DNA of 9,909 nt from Pseudomonadota bacterium. Lineage in GTDB: Bacteria; Pseudomonadota; Gammaproteobacteria; Enterobacterales; Succinivibrionaceae. Shown one piece after another: positions 1 through 6,861 of this stretch. The notes below the pieces were generated by a model, which was given only the letters and a program-made list of their open reading frames with translations, was not told where the DNA came from and ran no database searches. Where the stretch lies: NCBI GenBank assembly GCA_023460615.1, contig JAEWPL010000200.1, positions 1-9,909 on the forward strand. The letters run 5' to 3'. The translations under genes and the position numbers were made by a program. Each line of letters starts with the position of its first letter. Positions within the stretch are counted from its first letter, which is position 1.

Positions 1-906
1 AAGTTACCTGAATCAGTTGCTATCTTTGGTAGCTCAAAAATTGCTTTAGAGCTAGGTCAGGCTCTATCTTATTTAGACGTAGAAGTAGCGGTTTTCGGTC
101 AAAGAAAGTTGTGGTCTTTAACAGATGATTCTGTTTTAACCGTTGCTCACCAGTTGCTATCCTCAAAATTTAATTTACTAGTAGATACTTACATTACCTC
201 TATGGAAGATGAGATAGATGAGGAAGGTTATGCTATCTACTACATTGATGATAGAAGTTATGAAAACTACTTACACATGCAGAGTGTAATTGCTGCAACT
301 GATAGAATTCCAAATATCAATGGGATGAACTTACCTAAAATTGGTATTAAGTTATCAAGAACAGGTTGCATCTTAAATGATCCTCTAACACAGCAAACCT
401 CGGTTCCTCATATCTTTGCAGCCGGTGATGTTTGTCATGATCATCAGTTATCTTCTATAGCTATTAGTGAAGGTAAGGTTGCAGGCTTAAACGCAGCTAC
501 CTACCCAAGTTTAGCTAATAAACCATCTCAAGTTCCTGTAGATATCGTTTATACCGATCCTGCATTAGCCATTGTGGGTAAAAATCTTGATGAAATGAGA
601 GAGTATGCAAGGAACACTCATGACAACTTTATCATCAGTGAAGTGCGCTTATTGCAAGGTCATATAAGAGGTTTGAGAGAAGATGGTGGCATTATTAACA
701 TCTATACCTCAATTAAGTCTCATCTAATTTTAGGTGCAGAAATTTGCGCTTATAAAGGTGATCAGATAGCTCAATTCCTTGCTTTAGCTATGCAAAAGAA
801 TATGACTGTAGATGAATTATCACAATTTACTTATTGCCATCTTTCTGCAGAGTCTGTGATAGGCTTAGCAGCAAAAGAAGCTTTAAGAAAACTAAACAAA
901 GGTTAA
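1..906 (+). CDS. Dihydrolipoamide dehydrogenase-like FAD/NAD(P) oxidoreductase, 5'-truncated by window edge
   Basis: Frame 1 is open from the first base, so this is the C-terminal ~301 residues of a longer protein; a TTG at 109 is internal, not a start. Visible parts are the second half of a class I pyridine nucleotide-disulfide oxidoreductase. First is the NAD(P)-binding strand and helix (VAIFGSSKIALELG, near fragment residue 6), then the FAD-binding motif TSVPHIFAAGDV, then the C-terminal dimerisation domain starting near VDIVYTDPALAIVG. Overall similarity is to E. coli Lpd (FNLLVDT, ending ESVIGLAA against ESVGLAA). Two signatures are degenerate. The glycine-rich loop reads GSSKIA rather than GGGxIG, and the tail reads YCHLSAES where Lpd has the catalytic HAHPxxxE. 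The redox CxxxxC would lie upstream of the window. It may be a true Lpd, a SthA-like enzyme or a diverged paralog. It leads into rdgB with a 5-base gap. Confidence 0.8.
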   Translation, partial: KLPESVAIFGSSKIALELGQALSYLDVEVAVFGQRKLWSLTDDSVLTVAHQLLSSKFNLLVDTYITSMEDEIDEEGYAIYYIDDRSYENYLHMQSVIAATDRIPNINGMNLPKIGIKLSRTGCILNDPLTQQTSVPHIFAAGDVCHDHQLSSIAISEGKVAGLNAATYPSLANKPSQVPVDIVYTDPALAIVGKNLDEMREYARNTHDNFIISEVRLLQGHIRGLREDGGIINIYTSIKSHLILGAEICAYKGDQIAQFLALAMQKNMTVDELSQFTYCHLSAESVIGLAAKEALRKLNKG

Positions 907-911
907 AAATA

Positions 912-1517
912 ATGGAAAAGACAATTGTATTAGCTTCAGGAAACGAAGGTAAAGCTAGAGAATTTCGTTCAATTTTAGAGCCTTTAGGCTTTAAAATTAT
1001 TCTACAAAAAGAATTAGGTATTGACTCTCCAGTAGAAGATGGCAAGAGCTTTTTAGAAAACGCCATTATTAAAGCTCGCTATGCTAGTTTAAAAAGTAAT
1101 ATGTGGGCTTTAGCTGACGATTCTGGCCTTGCAGTAGATGCTCTAAATGGAGCTCCTGGTATTTATTCAGCTCGTTTTGCAGGAGAGCATGGGGATGATA
1201 AAGCTAATAATCAGAAATTATTAGAATTATTAAAGGATGTGCCTGCTCAAAAACGTACTGCCCGTTACTATTGCGCTTTATGTCTAGTACGCCACGGAGA
1301 TGATCCAGTACCTTTAACTGTAGTGTCATCTTGGGAAGGCTCTATTGGCTTTAAAGAAGTCGGTAGTGGTGGTTTTGGTTATGATCCTCTATTTATGGTA
1401 ACAGGCAGAAACTGTACTGCTGCTCAATTACCACCACAAATTAAAAATTTAATTTCTCACAGAGCTCGAGCAATACAGGCTTTAACCTACAAATTAAAAT
1501 ACAACCTACATGACTAA
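912..1517 (+). CDS. rdgB: XTP/dITP diphosphatase (non-canonical purine NTP pyrophosphatase)
   Basis: RdgB/HAM1 family, 201 residues, close to the E. coli length of 197. It hydrolyses dITP, XTP and similar deaminated purine triphosphates to monophosphates plus pyrophosphate, keeping them out of DNA and RNA in the cytoplasm. All family signatures are visible: SGNEGKAREF (residues 9-18) for triphosphate binding, ADDSGL (68-73) containing the catalytic Asp, PGIYSARFAG (82-91), GGFGYDPLF (153-161) and SHRA (182-185). The ATG at 912 is chosen because the protein then begins exactly at the conserved MxKxVLASGN. AAAGG at 898-902 lies 9 bases upstream, inside the end of the previous gene. A longer reading from 834 would overlap the upstream gene with unrelated residues. 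Its last 8 bases overlap hemW, and the rdgB-hemW (yggW) pair is conserved in E. coli. Confidence 0.97.
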   Translation: MEKTIVLASGNEGKAREFRSILEPLGFKIILQKELGIDSPVEDGKSFLENAIIKARYASLKSNMWALADDSGLAVDALNGAPGIYSARFAGEHGDDKANNQKLLELLKDVPAQKRTARYYCALCLVRHGDDPVPLTVVSSWEGSIGFKEVGSGGFGYDPLFMVTGRNCTAAQLPPQIKNLISHRARAIQALTYKLKYNLHD

Positions 1518-2637
1518 TCAATTACCACTAGGTTTATACGTTCATTATCCTTGGTGTAAACGCAAGTGCCCTTATTGTGATTTTAACTCTCATCCAAAAA
1601 ATGCGAGTTTGATTACAGACAAAAGTTATCTAAATGTTTTATTACAAGATTTTCAAGAAAATCTGACCTATATTGATAATAGAAAGTTTTTATCAGTGTA
1701 TTTTGGTGGTGGAACCCCATCTTTATTAGCTCCAGATTTAATGGCTTTACTTCTAAAAGAAATCTCTCCATATGTAACTTCAGATACAGAGATTTCAATG
1801 GAGGCAAATCCTGGTACCGTAGATAAAGATAGGTTAAAAGCCTACAAAGATATCGGTATTAACAGAATAAGCTTAGGTGTACAAAGTTTTAATGATAAAT
1901 CCTTAAAACTTTTAGGCAGAATTCATGATGGAAAAACTGCACTAAATGCCTGCAAGGCAATTGTAGAAGCAGGCTTTGATAATTTTAACCTAGATATTAT
2001 GCATGGTCTTCCAGATCAGCATAATCAAGAGGCTTTAGAGGATTTAAACAAGGCTATAGACACAGGATGTAACCATTTATCGTGGTACGAACTTACTATT
2101 GAGGAAGATACATATTTTGGGGCGCATCCACCTAAACTTCCAAATGAAGATGAGTTGTCCTTAATTGAGGAAAGTGGTTTTGAGTTATTAGCTAAAGCAC
2201 ATTTTGAGCGTTATGAGGTTTCAGGTTATACCAAAAATAAACGTTGCTTACATAATCAAAACTATTGGTATTTTGGGGATTATTTAGGTATAGGAGCTGG
2301 TGCTCATTCTAAGATTAAGCTTTTAGATACTACCTATAGAAAAGCTAATTTAGAAGATCCTAAAGCCTATATGCAGAGTGTTAAAAATAATAGCGTTAAG
2401 TTTTTTAAAGTAGACAAAGATTCATTACCTTTTGAATTTATGCTAAATAGGTTAAGAATTTTTGACAAAGTAAAAATTGATGAATTTACTAATACCACAG
2501 CTCTTGATTTTTCAGTGGTAGAAGATAAGTTACACAAAGCTTGCGATAAAGGCTTATTAGTTATAGAGAATAATAGCTTTTATTTAACGAAGCTTGGGCG
2601 TTGGATGTTAAATGACATCCTTGAAATGTTTTTATAA
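1510..2637 (+). CDS. hemW: Radical SAM heme chaperone HemW (coproporphyrinogen III oxidase-like)
   Basis: 375 residues, the usual HemW length. HemW binds heme and hands it to respiratory proteins, and carries a 4Fe-4S cluster and S-adenosylmethionine. The cluster motif is C16-KRK-C20-PY-C23-DFNSH, followed by YFGGGTPSLL (64-73), the SAM-binding glycine motif, and LGVQSFND (122-129). Downstream, IMHGLPDQ, SWYELTIEEDTYFG and NQNYWYFGDYLGIGAGAH match E. coli YggW closely, which argues for HemW rather than oxygen-independent HemN. The N-terminal CxxxCxxC followed by DF is the HemW/HemN-like form. The start overlaps the rdgB stop by 8 bases and has no convincing Shine-Dalgarno sequence, so translational coupling with rdgB is likely. 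Older annotations often call this family coproporphyrinogen dehydrogenase, an activity HemW has not been shown to have. Confidence 0.95.
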   Translation: MTNQLPLGLYVHYPWCKRKCPYCDFNSHPKNASLITDKSYLNVLLQDFQENLTYIDNRKFLSVYFGGGTPSLLAPDLMALLLKEISPYVTSDTEISMEANPGTVDKDRLKAYKDIGINRISLGVQSFNDKSLKLLGRIHDGKTALNACKAIVEAGFDNFNLDIMHGLPDQHNQEALEDLNKAIDTGCNHLSWYELTIEEDTYFGAHPPKLPNEDELSLIEESGFELLAKAHFERYEVSGYTKNKRCLHNQNYWYFGDYLGIGAGAHSKIKLLDTTYRKANLEDPKAYMQSVKNNSVKFFKVDKDSLPFEFMLNRLRIFDKVKIDEFTNTTALDFSVVEDKLHKACDKGLLVIENNSFYLTKLGRWMLNDILEMFL

Positions 2638-2665
2638 ATGATTGGTGAAAATAGAAGGTATGACT

Positions 2666-5188
2666 ATGGATACTCAAGCAAAGCAAATAAAGAAACTACT
2701 TTCACAAAAAACAGCTCCTAAAGGAGATCTTAAAGTAGATTTTCGAGTAGCTTTATATGTGGTAGTAGCTTTATACCAATTAGATTTTTCTAATCCAAGA
2801 AACTTTGGTATGTGCGCTCACTTTTTATCCAAAGTTGGTTTTGAAGGGGATGTTAGTAAATTTAGTAAAAAAGATTATTTGCAAACTATCGACGATTTAG
2901 TAGCTAAAGGTTCACTACTAAAGGTAGGAAATAGCAGTATTTATGCAGCTCCTTGTGATATCAAAGTAATTACCACAAAAGTGAAAGCAAAACTTGAGCC
3001 TACTTTATCTTTAGGTGGAGATAAAGTTTATTTTTACTACCTAGAAGATGAGGAAGGTAAAGAATACAGCTTATCTACGGATATCGTGTTATTACCAAAT
3101 GATGTGGTAGAAGCAAGTTTAAGTGTTAACTCAGATAAAGCCTTCGTAAATAAGATTGTTAAAGCAAGACAATGTGTTTTAGGCAGACTAATGCTCCTTG
3201 GTAATACCGCAAAGCTAATTGCCGATGAGCCTAATTTGTCAGCATTAACCTTTACCTTTGATAAAAAAGCAGATCTTGGGGAAGCTAAAGCTGGTGATGT
3301 TATCATTGCTCAAATTACCAAAAGAAAAACCAATAACTCTTTTTCTGTAGTTACAAGAGAAGTGGTTAAAGACATTGGTAACTTAAATAATATTATCGTA
3401 ATGTCTGTATTACGTAACGATATTCCTTATACTTGGCCTGATAATTTCAATAGAGTGCTTGCAAGAGTTCCAACAGAGGTTAAAGCCTCTGAAGCAAAGG
3501 GCAGAGTAGATTTACGTAAAGTTCCATTAGTAACAATTGATGGTGAGGATGCAAGAGACTTTGATGATGCTGTATATTGTCAAAAGGAAGGTAAAGGCTG
3601 GAGACTATTTGTATCTATTGCAGATGTATCCTACTACGTAAAGCCAAATTCAGCTTTAGATCATGAAGCGGTTAATCGTTGCAATAGCTGTTATTTTCCA
3701 AACTTTGTAATTCCAATGTTACCTGAAAAACTATCTAACGGTATTTGCTCTTTAAATCCTGACGTAGATAGATTGTGTATGACTTGCGAGATGGTAATTT
3801 CTCATTTAGGTACCATTGAAAGCTACAAGTTCTATCCTGCTATCATGAGATCTCATGCCCGCCTAACTTATACTGAAGCTTGGCAGATGATTAAGGATGG
3901 AACTGCTAAGTTTGAGGAGCATAAAGCGGTTATTGAACATGTAAAAGAGCTCTACAACCTATATCAAGCCTTTAAGAAGGCTCGTATCAATCGTGGTGGT
4001 ATCAGTATAGAATCTGACGAATTACACTTTGTGTTTGATGAGCATATGGACATTCAAGGTGTAGCTCCACTTGAGAGAAACGATGCTCACAAGTTAATTG
4101 AAGAGTGTATGATTGCAGCTAACGTTGCCGCTGCTTGCTTTGTTTGTGAAAATGACTACAAGACTTTGTATCGCGTACACGCAAAGCCAATGGAGAAGAA
4201 GCTTGAATTTTTAATCAATCAATTAGCAAAATTTGGCTTAAATCTTCGTGGTGGAGATAGTCCAACCTCAAAAGATTATATGTTGCTAGCTGATGCGGTT
4301 GAAAACCGTGAAGATGCTAAGATCATCAATAATTTAATCTTAAGGAGTATGTCAAAGGCTGAGTACTCACCAGACAATATTGGTCACTTTGGTTTAGCTT
4401 TAGAGAAATATGCTCACTTTACTTCTCCAATTAGACGTTATGCAGATTTGCAATTACATCGTGTAATTAAATTCATTTTAGAAAAACAACAAAAACGCGA
4501 TTGGGGTAAAATCGGTGCCCGTTCTTATACTAAGCCAGAGCTTGTGGCATTAGGTACTAAGTGTACTGATAGAGAAATTGCTGCAGCTAACGCCGAAAGA
4601 GAAGTAGATGCAAGTTTAGCTTGTGTGTATATGGAAAAATTCATAGGTCAAACTGTAGAAGGTACTATTACAGGTTGCACAAGTTTTGGCCTATTCGTAT
4701 ACCTTGATAACTTCGGCGTAGATGGTATGGTTTATGTAGGTAGCTTTGATTCTTACATGACCTATAATGAAAAAGATCAGTCACTAGTTTCTGATAGAGG
4801 TCAAGTATATAGCATTGGTAAGAAGATTAAGGTGGTGGTAACTTCTGTAAACCATGAAGAGCGTAAGGTTTTATTAGCTCCTGCTAACATGGTAAGCAAA
4901 GGTGAATTAAATAACCTTAAGAAGACTTGTCAATATGCACTTGATAAGCGCAACAAGATCAAAGAAAATACTAAGACTCAAGATAAAGAGACTATCCTAA
5001 ATAGTTTATCTGATATTGCTACTGCAAAAGATGCTAATGAGCAAGATCAGGTAGTGAAAAAGCGTAATTACGGCAGTTTAATGACCAGTCCATTTGGTGA
5101 AGAATTTAATAGTTCTGCTATGGATATGGATGATATTGGTGTTTTCAGAAAGAAGAGCAAGAAAAAATCATTTAGAAAAGGTAAGTAA
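2666..5188 (+). CDS. rnr: Ribonuclease R (RNB-family 3'-5' exoribonuclease)
   Basis: 840 residues from ATG 2666; AGAAGG at 2653-2658 is 7 bases upstream and decides this start over ATG 2660 or TTG 2642. RNase R degrades structured RNA processively and acts in mRNA, rRNA and tRNA quality control. Layout: an N-terminal winged-helix-like segment (about 20-100), cold-shock-type RNA-binding domains (about 100-260), the RNB catalytic domain (about 275-610), an S1 domain (about 655-745, VEGTITGCTSFGLFVYLDN) and a Lys-rich tail ending KKSKKKSFRKGK. The catalytic metal ligands D292, D298, D300 and D301 have the same spacing as E. coli RNase R D272, D278, D280 and D281. HFTSPIRRYADL (584-595) is the second RNB signature. 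Length and basic tail favour RNase R over RNase II. The N-terminal region is the most diverged part. It sits 3 bases upstream of rlmB, as in E. coli. Confidence 0.96.
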   Translation: MDTQAKQIKKLLSQKTAPKGDLKVDFRVALYVVVALYQLDFSNPRNFGMCAHFLSKVGFEGDVSKFSKKDYLQTIDDLVAKGSLLKVGNSSIYAAPCDIKVITTKVKAKLEPTLSLGGDKVYFYYLEDEEGKEYSLSTDIVLLPNDVVEASLSVNSDKAFVNKIVKARQCVLGRLMLLGNTAKLIADEPNLSALTFTFDKKADLGEAKAGDVIIAQITKRKTNNSFSVVTREVVKDIGNLNNIIVMSVLRNDIPYTWPDNFNRVLARVPTEVKASEAKGRVDLRKVPLVTIDGEDARDFDDAVYCQKEGKGWRLFVSIADVSYYVKPNSALDHEAVNRCNSCYFPNFVIPMLPEKLSNGICSLNPDVDRLCMTCEMVISHLGTIESYKFYPAIMRSHARLTYTEAWQMIKDGTAKFEEHKAVIEHVKELYNLYQAFKKARINRGGISIESDELHFVFDEHMDIQGVAPLERNDAHKLIEECMIAANVAAACFVCENDYKTLYRVHAKPMEKKLEFLINQLAKFGLNLRGGDSPTSKDYMLLADAVENREDAKIINNLILRSMSKAEYSPDNIGHFGLALEKYAHFTSPIRRYADLQLHRVIKFILEKQQKRDWGKIGARSYTKPELVALGTKCTDREIAAANAEREVDASLACVYMEKFIGQTVEGTITGCTSFGLFVYLDNFGVDGMVYVGSFDSYMTYNEKDQSLVSDRGQVYSIGKKIKVVVTSVNHEERKVLLAPANMVSKGELNNLKKTCQYALDKRNKIKENTKTQDKETILNSLSDIATAKDANEQDQVVKKRNYGSLMTSPFGEEFNSSAMDMDDIGVFRKKSKKKSFRKGK

Positions 5189-5191
5189 AGC

Positions 5192-5965
5192 ATGTTTGTA
5201 AGTCAAAAGAAGAATAAAGCTCGCGAAATTATTTATGGTATCAATGCAGCTATTACTGCTATTGAAACTACCCCAGAGAAGATCTTAGCTGCTTGGGTAG
5301 TAAAGGGACGTGAGGATGATAAGCGTATTAAGCAGATTGAGGCAATGCTTGCTAATATCGGCATTAGAGCTCAAGTTGCAATGCGTCACAGCCTAGATGA
5401 GAAAACTGAAAACGGTGTTCATCAAGGTATCGTTCTTGAGGTTGTTGCAACTCCACCTAAAGATGAGCGCTTTTTAGAAGAGTACTTAGAGAAGAAAGAT
5501 GGTGAGCGCCAATTATATCTAATCCTAGATGGCGTAACCGATCCTAGAAATCTTGGTGCTGCGATGAGAAGTGCTTGGGCTGCAGGTGCTGATGCTTTAA
5601 TTGTGCCAAAGGACAAGTCAGCTTCTTTAACTCCTGTTGCAAGAAAGACAGCTGATGGTGCTGCTGAGCATGTACCTTTTGTTGCAGTAACAAATCTTGC
5701 CCGTACTATTGAGCTATTAAAAGAGCACAATGTTGAGGTAGTTGGTTTAGCTGGTGAAACCAAAGATTCTATCTATGACTATGACTTCCAAAAGGCAACA
5801 GCTATTGTAATGGGGTCTGAGGAATCTGGTATGCGCCATTTAACTAGAGAAAAGTGCGATGCTATCGTAAAGATCCCTATGGCAAAAGGCGTAGAATCTT
5901 TAAATGTTTCAGTTGCTGCTGGTATTGCTATGTACGAAGTAGTACGTCAATTCTTAAAGAAATAA
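5192..5965 (+). CDS. rlmB: 23S rRNA (guanosine-2'-O-)-methyltransferase RlmB
   Basis: 257 residues (E. coli 243). A SpoU/TrmH-family SPOUT enzyme that uses S-adenosylmethionine to methylate the 2'-O of G2251 in the 23S rRNA peptidyl-transferase P loop. The N-terminal substrate-binding domain begins REIIYGINAAITAI. SPOUT motif 1 is LDGVTDPRNLGAAMRSA (112-128), motif 2 VMGSEESGMRHLTRE (206-220) and motif 3 IPMAKGVESLNVSVAAGI (228-245), which forms the trefoil-knot cofactor site. The match to E. coli RlmB is near-continuous from motif 1 to the end, so TrmH or TrmL is unlikely. The start ATG lies 3 bases after the rnr stop with AAAGG about 10 bases upstream inside the rnr tail, indicating co-translation. 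It is the last gene of the upstream operon; a weak hairpin follows. Confidence 0.96.
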   Translation: MFVSQKKNKAREIIYGINAAITAIETTPEKILAAWVVKGREDDKRIKQIEAMLANIGIRAQVAMRHSLDEKTENGVHQGIVLEVVATPPKDERFLEEYLEKKDGERQLYLILDGVTDPRNLGAAMRSAWAAGADALIVPKDKSASLTPVARKTADGAAEHVPFVAVTNLARTIELLKEHNVEVVGLAGETKDSIYDYDFQKATAIVMGSEESGMRHLTREKCDAIVKIPMAKGVESLNVSVAAGIAMYEVVRQFLKK

Positions 5966-5973
5966 AATCATCT

Positions 5974-6004
5974 TTGCTAGCGCCTATGAGTGCTAGCAAC
6001 TTTT
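5974..6004 (+). terminator. Weak intrinsic-terminator-like hairpin after rlmB
   Basis: TTGCTAGCGC (5974-5983) pairs with GTGCTAGCAA (5990-5999) as a 10-bp stem with one G-U pair and a 6-base loop CTATGA. Only four T residues follow (6001-6004), after a C, so release may be incomplete and some read-through into the rpsF operon is plausible. The hairpin begins 9 bases after the rlmB stop. It could instead be a 3'-end stabilising or processing structure. Confidence 0.5.
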
Positions 6005-6064
6005 CACCACCACTCCTAAATTTTGCTATCATTTCTGAAATTCTTGATAAAAATCAAAAAAAGA

Positions 6065-6092
6065 TTGCTATTAGCTTTGATAAGCGTATAAT
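6065..6092 (+). promoter_or_regulatory. Sigma-70 promoter of the rpsF-rpsR-rplI operon
   Basis: The -35 box TTGCTA (6065-6070) matches four of six consensus bases. A 16-base spacer separates it from a perfect -10 box TATAAT (6087-6092), giving an expected start near 6099-6100 and a leader of roughly 87 bases before rpsF. The -10 box lies inside a perfect inverted repeat, GCGTATA-A-TATACGC (6084-6098). From rlmB to rpsF (5966-6186) there is no gene: the weak hairpin, about 60 bases without a recognisable element, this promoter, and the structured leader. Confidence 0.75.
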
Positions 6093-6130
6093 ATACGCAC
6101 TCAGTCATGTAGCTTAAAAACTACATTCGT

Positions 6131-6179
6131 CTCCTTGTCTGATAATTTGACTGGTTTATCAGACTTTTACCGTAAGGGG
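6131..6179 (+). promoter_or_regulatory. S6:S18 autoregulatory mRNA leader of rpsF
   Basis: A two-stem structure can be drawn directly. The lower stem is CTCCTT (6131-6136) paired with AAGGGG (6174-6179), the rpsF Shine-Dalgarno sequence. The upper stem is a perfect 9-bp helix, GTCTGATAA (6137-6145) with TTATCAGAC (6156-6164), closed by a 10-base loop. The two helices stack on the 5' side, while the 3' side has a 9-base bulge TTTTACCGT (6165-6173) containing CCG (6170-6172). Literature on bacterial rpsF leaders describes a conserved CCG-containing bulge that mimics the 16S rRNA site of the S6:S18 heterodimer and lets excess S6:S18 repress the operon; this arrangement fits. A separate small hairpin, ATGTAG (6107-6112) with CTACAT (6121-6126), lies upstream. 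Structure is seen by base pairing; protein binding is inferred. Confidence 0.72.
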
Positions 6180-6186
6180 CATTTTA

Positions 6187-6606
6187 ATGCGTAACTACGA
6201 AATCGTTTTCTTGGTTCACCCAGATCAGACTGATCAGGTTCCAGGAATGATCGAGCGCTATAAGGGCGAGATCGAAAAAGCTGGTGGTAAGATCCACCGT
6301 TTAGAGAACTGGGGTCGTCGTCAATTGGCTTACCCAATTCAAAAAGTTCACAAGGCAACCTACGTTCTAATGAACGTTGAAGCTGAACAAGAAGTTATCG
6401 ATACTATCGAAACTAACTTCCGTTTCAATGATGCTATTATCCGTAATCTAATCATCCGTACTAACGAGCCAGTTACTGAGCAATCACCTATGATGAAAGC
6501 TCGTGATGAGCGTCGTTCACGTGATGAGGATGTTGAGCGTCAAGTTTTAAAGTCTGAAGATGAAGCTGTTGAAGCTGAAGATTTAGCAGAAGCTGATGCA
6601 CAATAA
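6187..6606 (+). CDS. rpsF: Small ribosomal subunit protein bS6
   Basis: 139 residues (E. coli gene product 135 before tail modification). S6 forms a heterodimer with S18 and binds the central domain of 16S rRNA in the 30S platform. The S6 fold is recognisable from the start MRNYEIVFLVHPDQ, then GGKIHRLENWGRRQLAYPI (about 36-54) and FRFNDAIIRNLIIR (about 78-91). An acidic C-terminal tail of Glu, Asp and Ala follows, like the flexible tail of E. coli S6, though without the terminal Glu-Glu that RimK extends. The start is ATG 6187 with TAAGGGG at 6173-6179, spacing 7. That Shine-Dalgarno sequence can be sequestered in the leader hairpin. Codon use shifts to ATC, CGT and similar codons compared with the upstream operon, as expected for high expression. 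Five GATC sites fall in its first ~110 bases. Confidence 0.98.
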   Translation: MRNYEIVFLVHPDQTDQVPGMIERYKGEIEKAGGKIHRLENWGRRQLAYPIQKVHKATYVLMNVEAEQEVIDTIETNFRFNDAIIRNLIIRTNEPVTEQSPMMKARDERRSRDEDVERQVLKSEDEAVEAEDLAEADAQ

Positions 6607-6617
6607 GGAGAAATAAT

Positions 6618-6848
6618 ATGGCTCATTACTATCACCGTCGTAAGTTCTGCCGTTTCACTGCAGAAGGCGTTACAGAGATTGATTACAAAGATGTAGCTTT
6701 ATTAAAGAACTATGTTACTGAGTCAGGTAAGATCGTTCCAAGCCGCATCACTGGCACAAGCGCTAAGTATCAGCGTCAATTAGCAACCGCTATCAAGCGT
6801 GCTCGCTTCTTGGCTCTTTTACCTTACACCGACCTACAAAGCCGCTAA
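6618..6848 (+). CDS. rpsR: Small ribosomal subunit protein bS18
   Basis: 76 residues (E. coli 75). It binds 16S rRNA as the S6 partner in the 30S platform. The sequence is nearly collinear with E. coli S18: YYHRRKFCRFTAEGV, EIDYKDVALLKNYV, TESGKIVPSRITGT, then the basic KYQRQLATAIKRARFLALLPY. AAGGAG at 6605-6610 overlaps the rpsF stop region and lies 7 bases before the ATG. The gap to rpsF is only 11 bases, so priB, which sits between rpsF and rpsR in E. coli, is absent here. Confidence 0.98.
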   Translation: MAHYYHRRKFCRFTAEGVTEIDYKDVALLKNYVTESGKIVPSRITGTSAKYQRQLATAIKRARFLALLPYTDLQSR

Positions 6849-6861
6849 TTAGGAGCTTACA

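Noticed and set aside
2642..2665. Upstream TTG or ATG 2660 as the rnr start
   Set aside because: AGAAGG at 2653-2658 overlaps or abuts these starts and is well spaced only for ATG 2666.
5422..5763. Minus-strand open frame of 113 codons inside rlmB
   Set aside because: It lies opposite a fully conserved RlmB coding sequence; no start signal and no recognisable protein.
6107..6112. ATG followed at once by TAG in the rpsF leader, a possible start-stop upstream ORF
   Set aside because: No Shine-Dalgarno sequence precedes it, and the six bases are explained as one arm of the small ATGTAG/CTACAT hairpin.
5854..6117. Forward open frame of 87 codons overlapping the end of rlmB and running through the promoter region
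   Set aside because: It is out of frame with rlmB, has an unlikely composition and no ribosome binding site, and spans the hairpin and the promoter.
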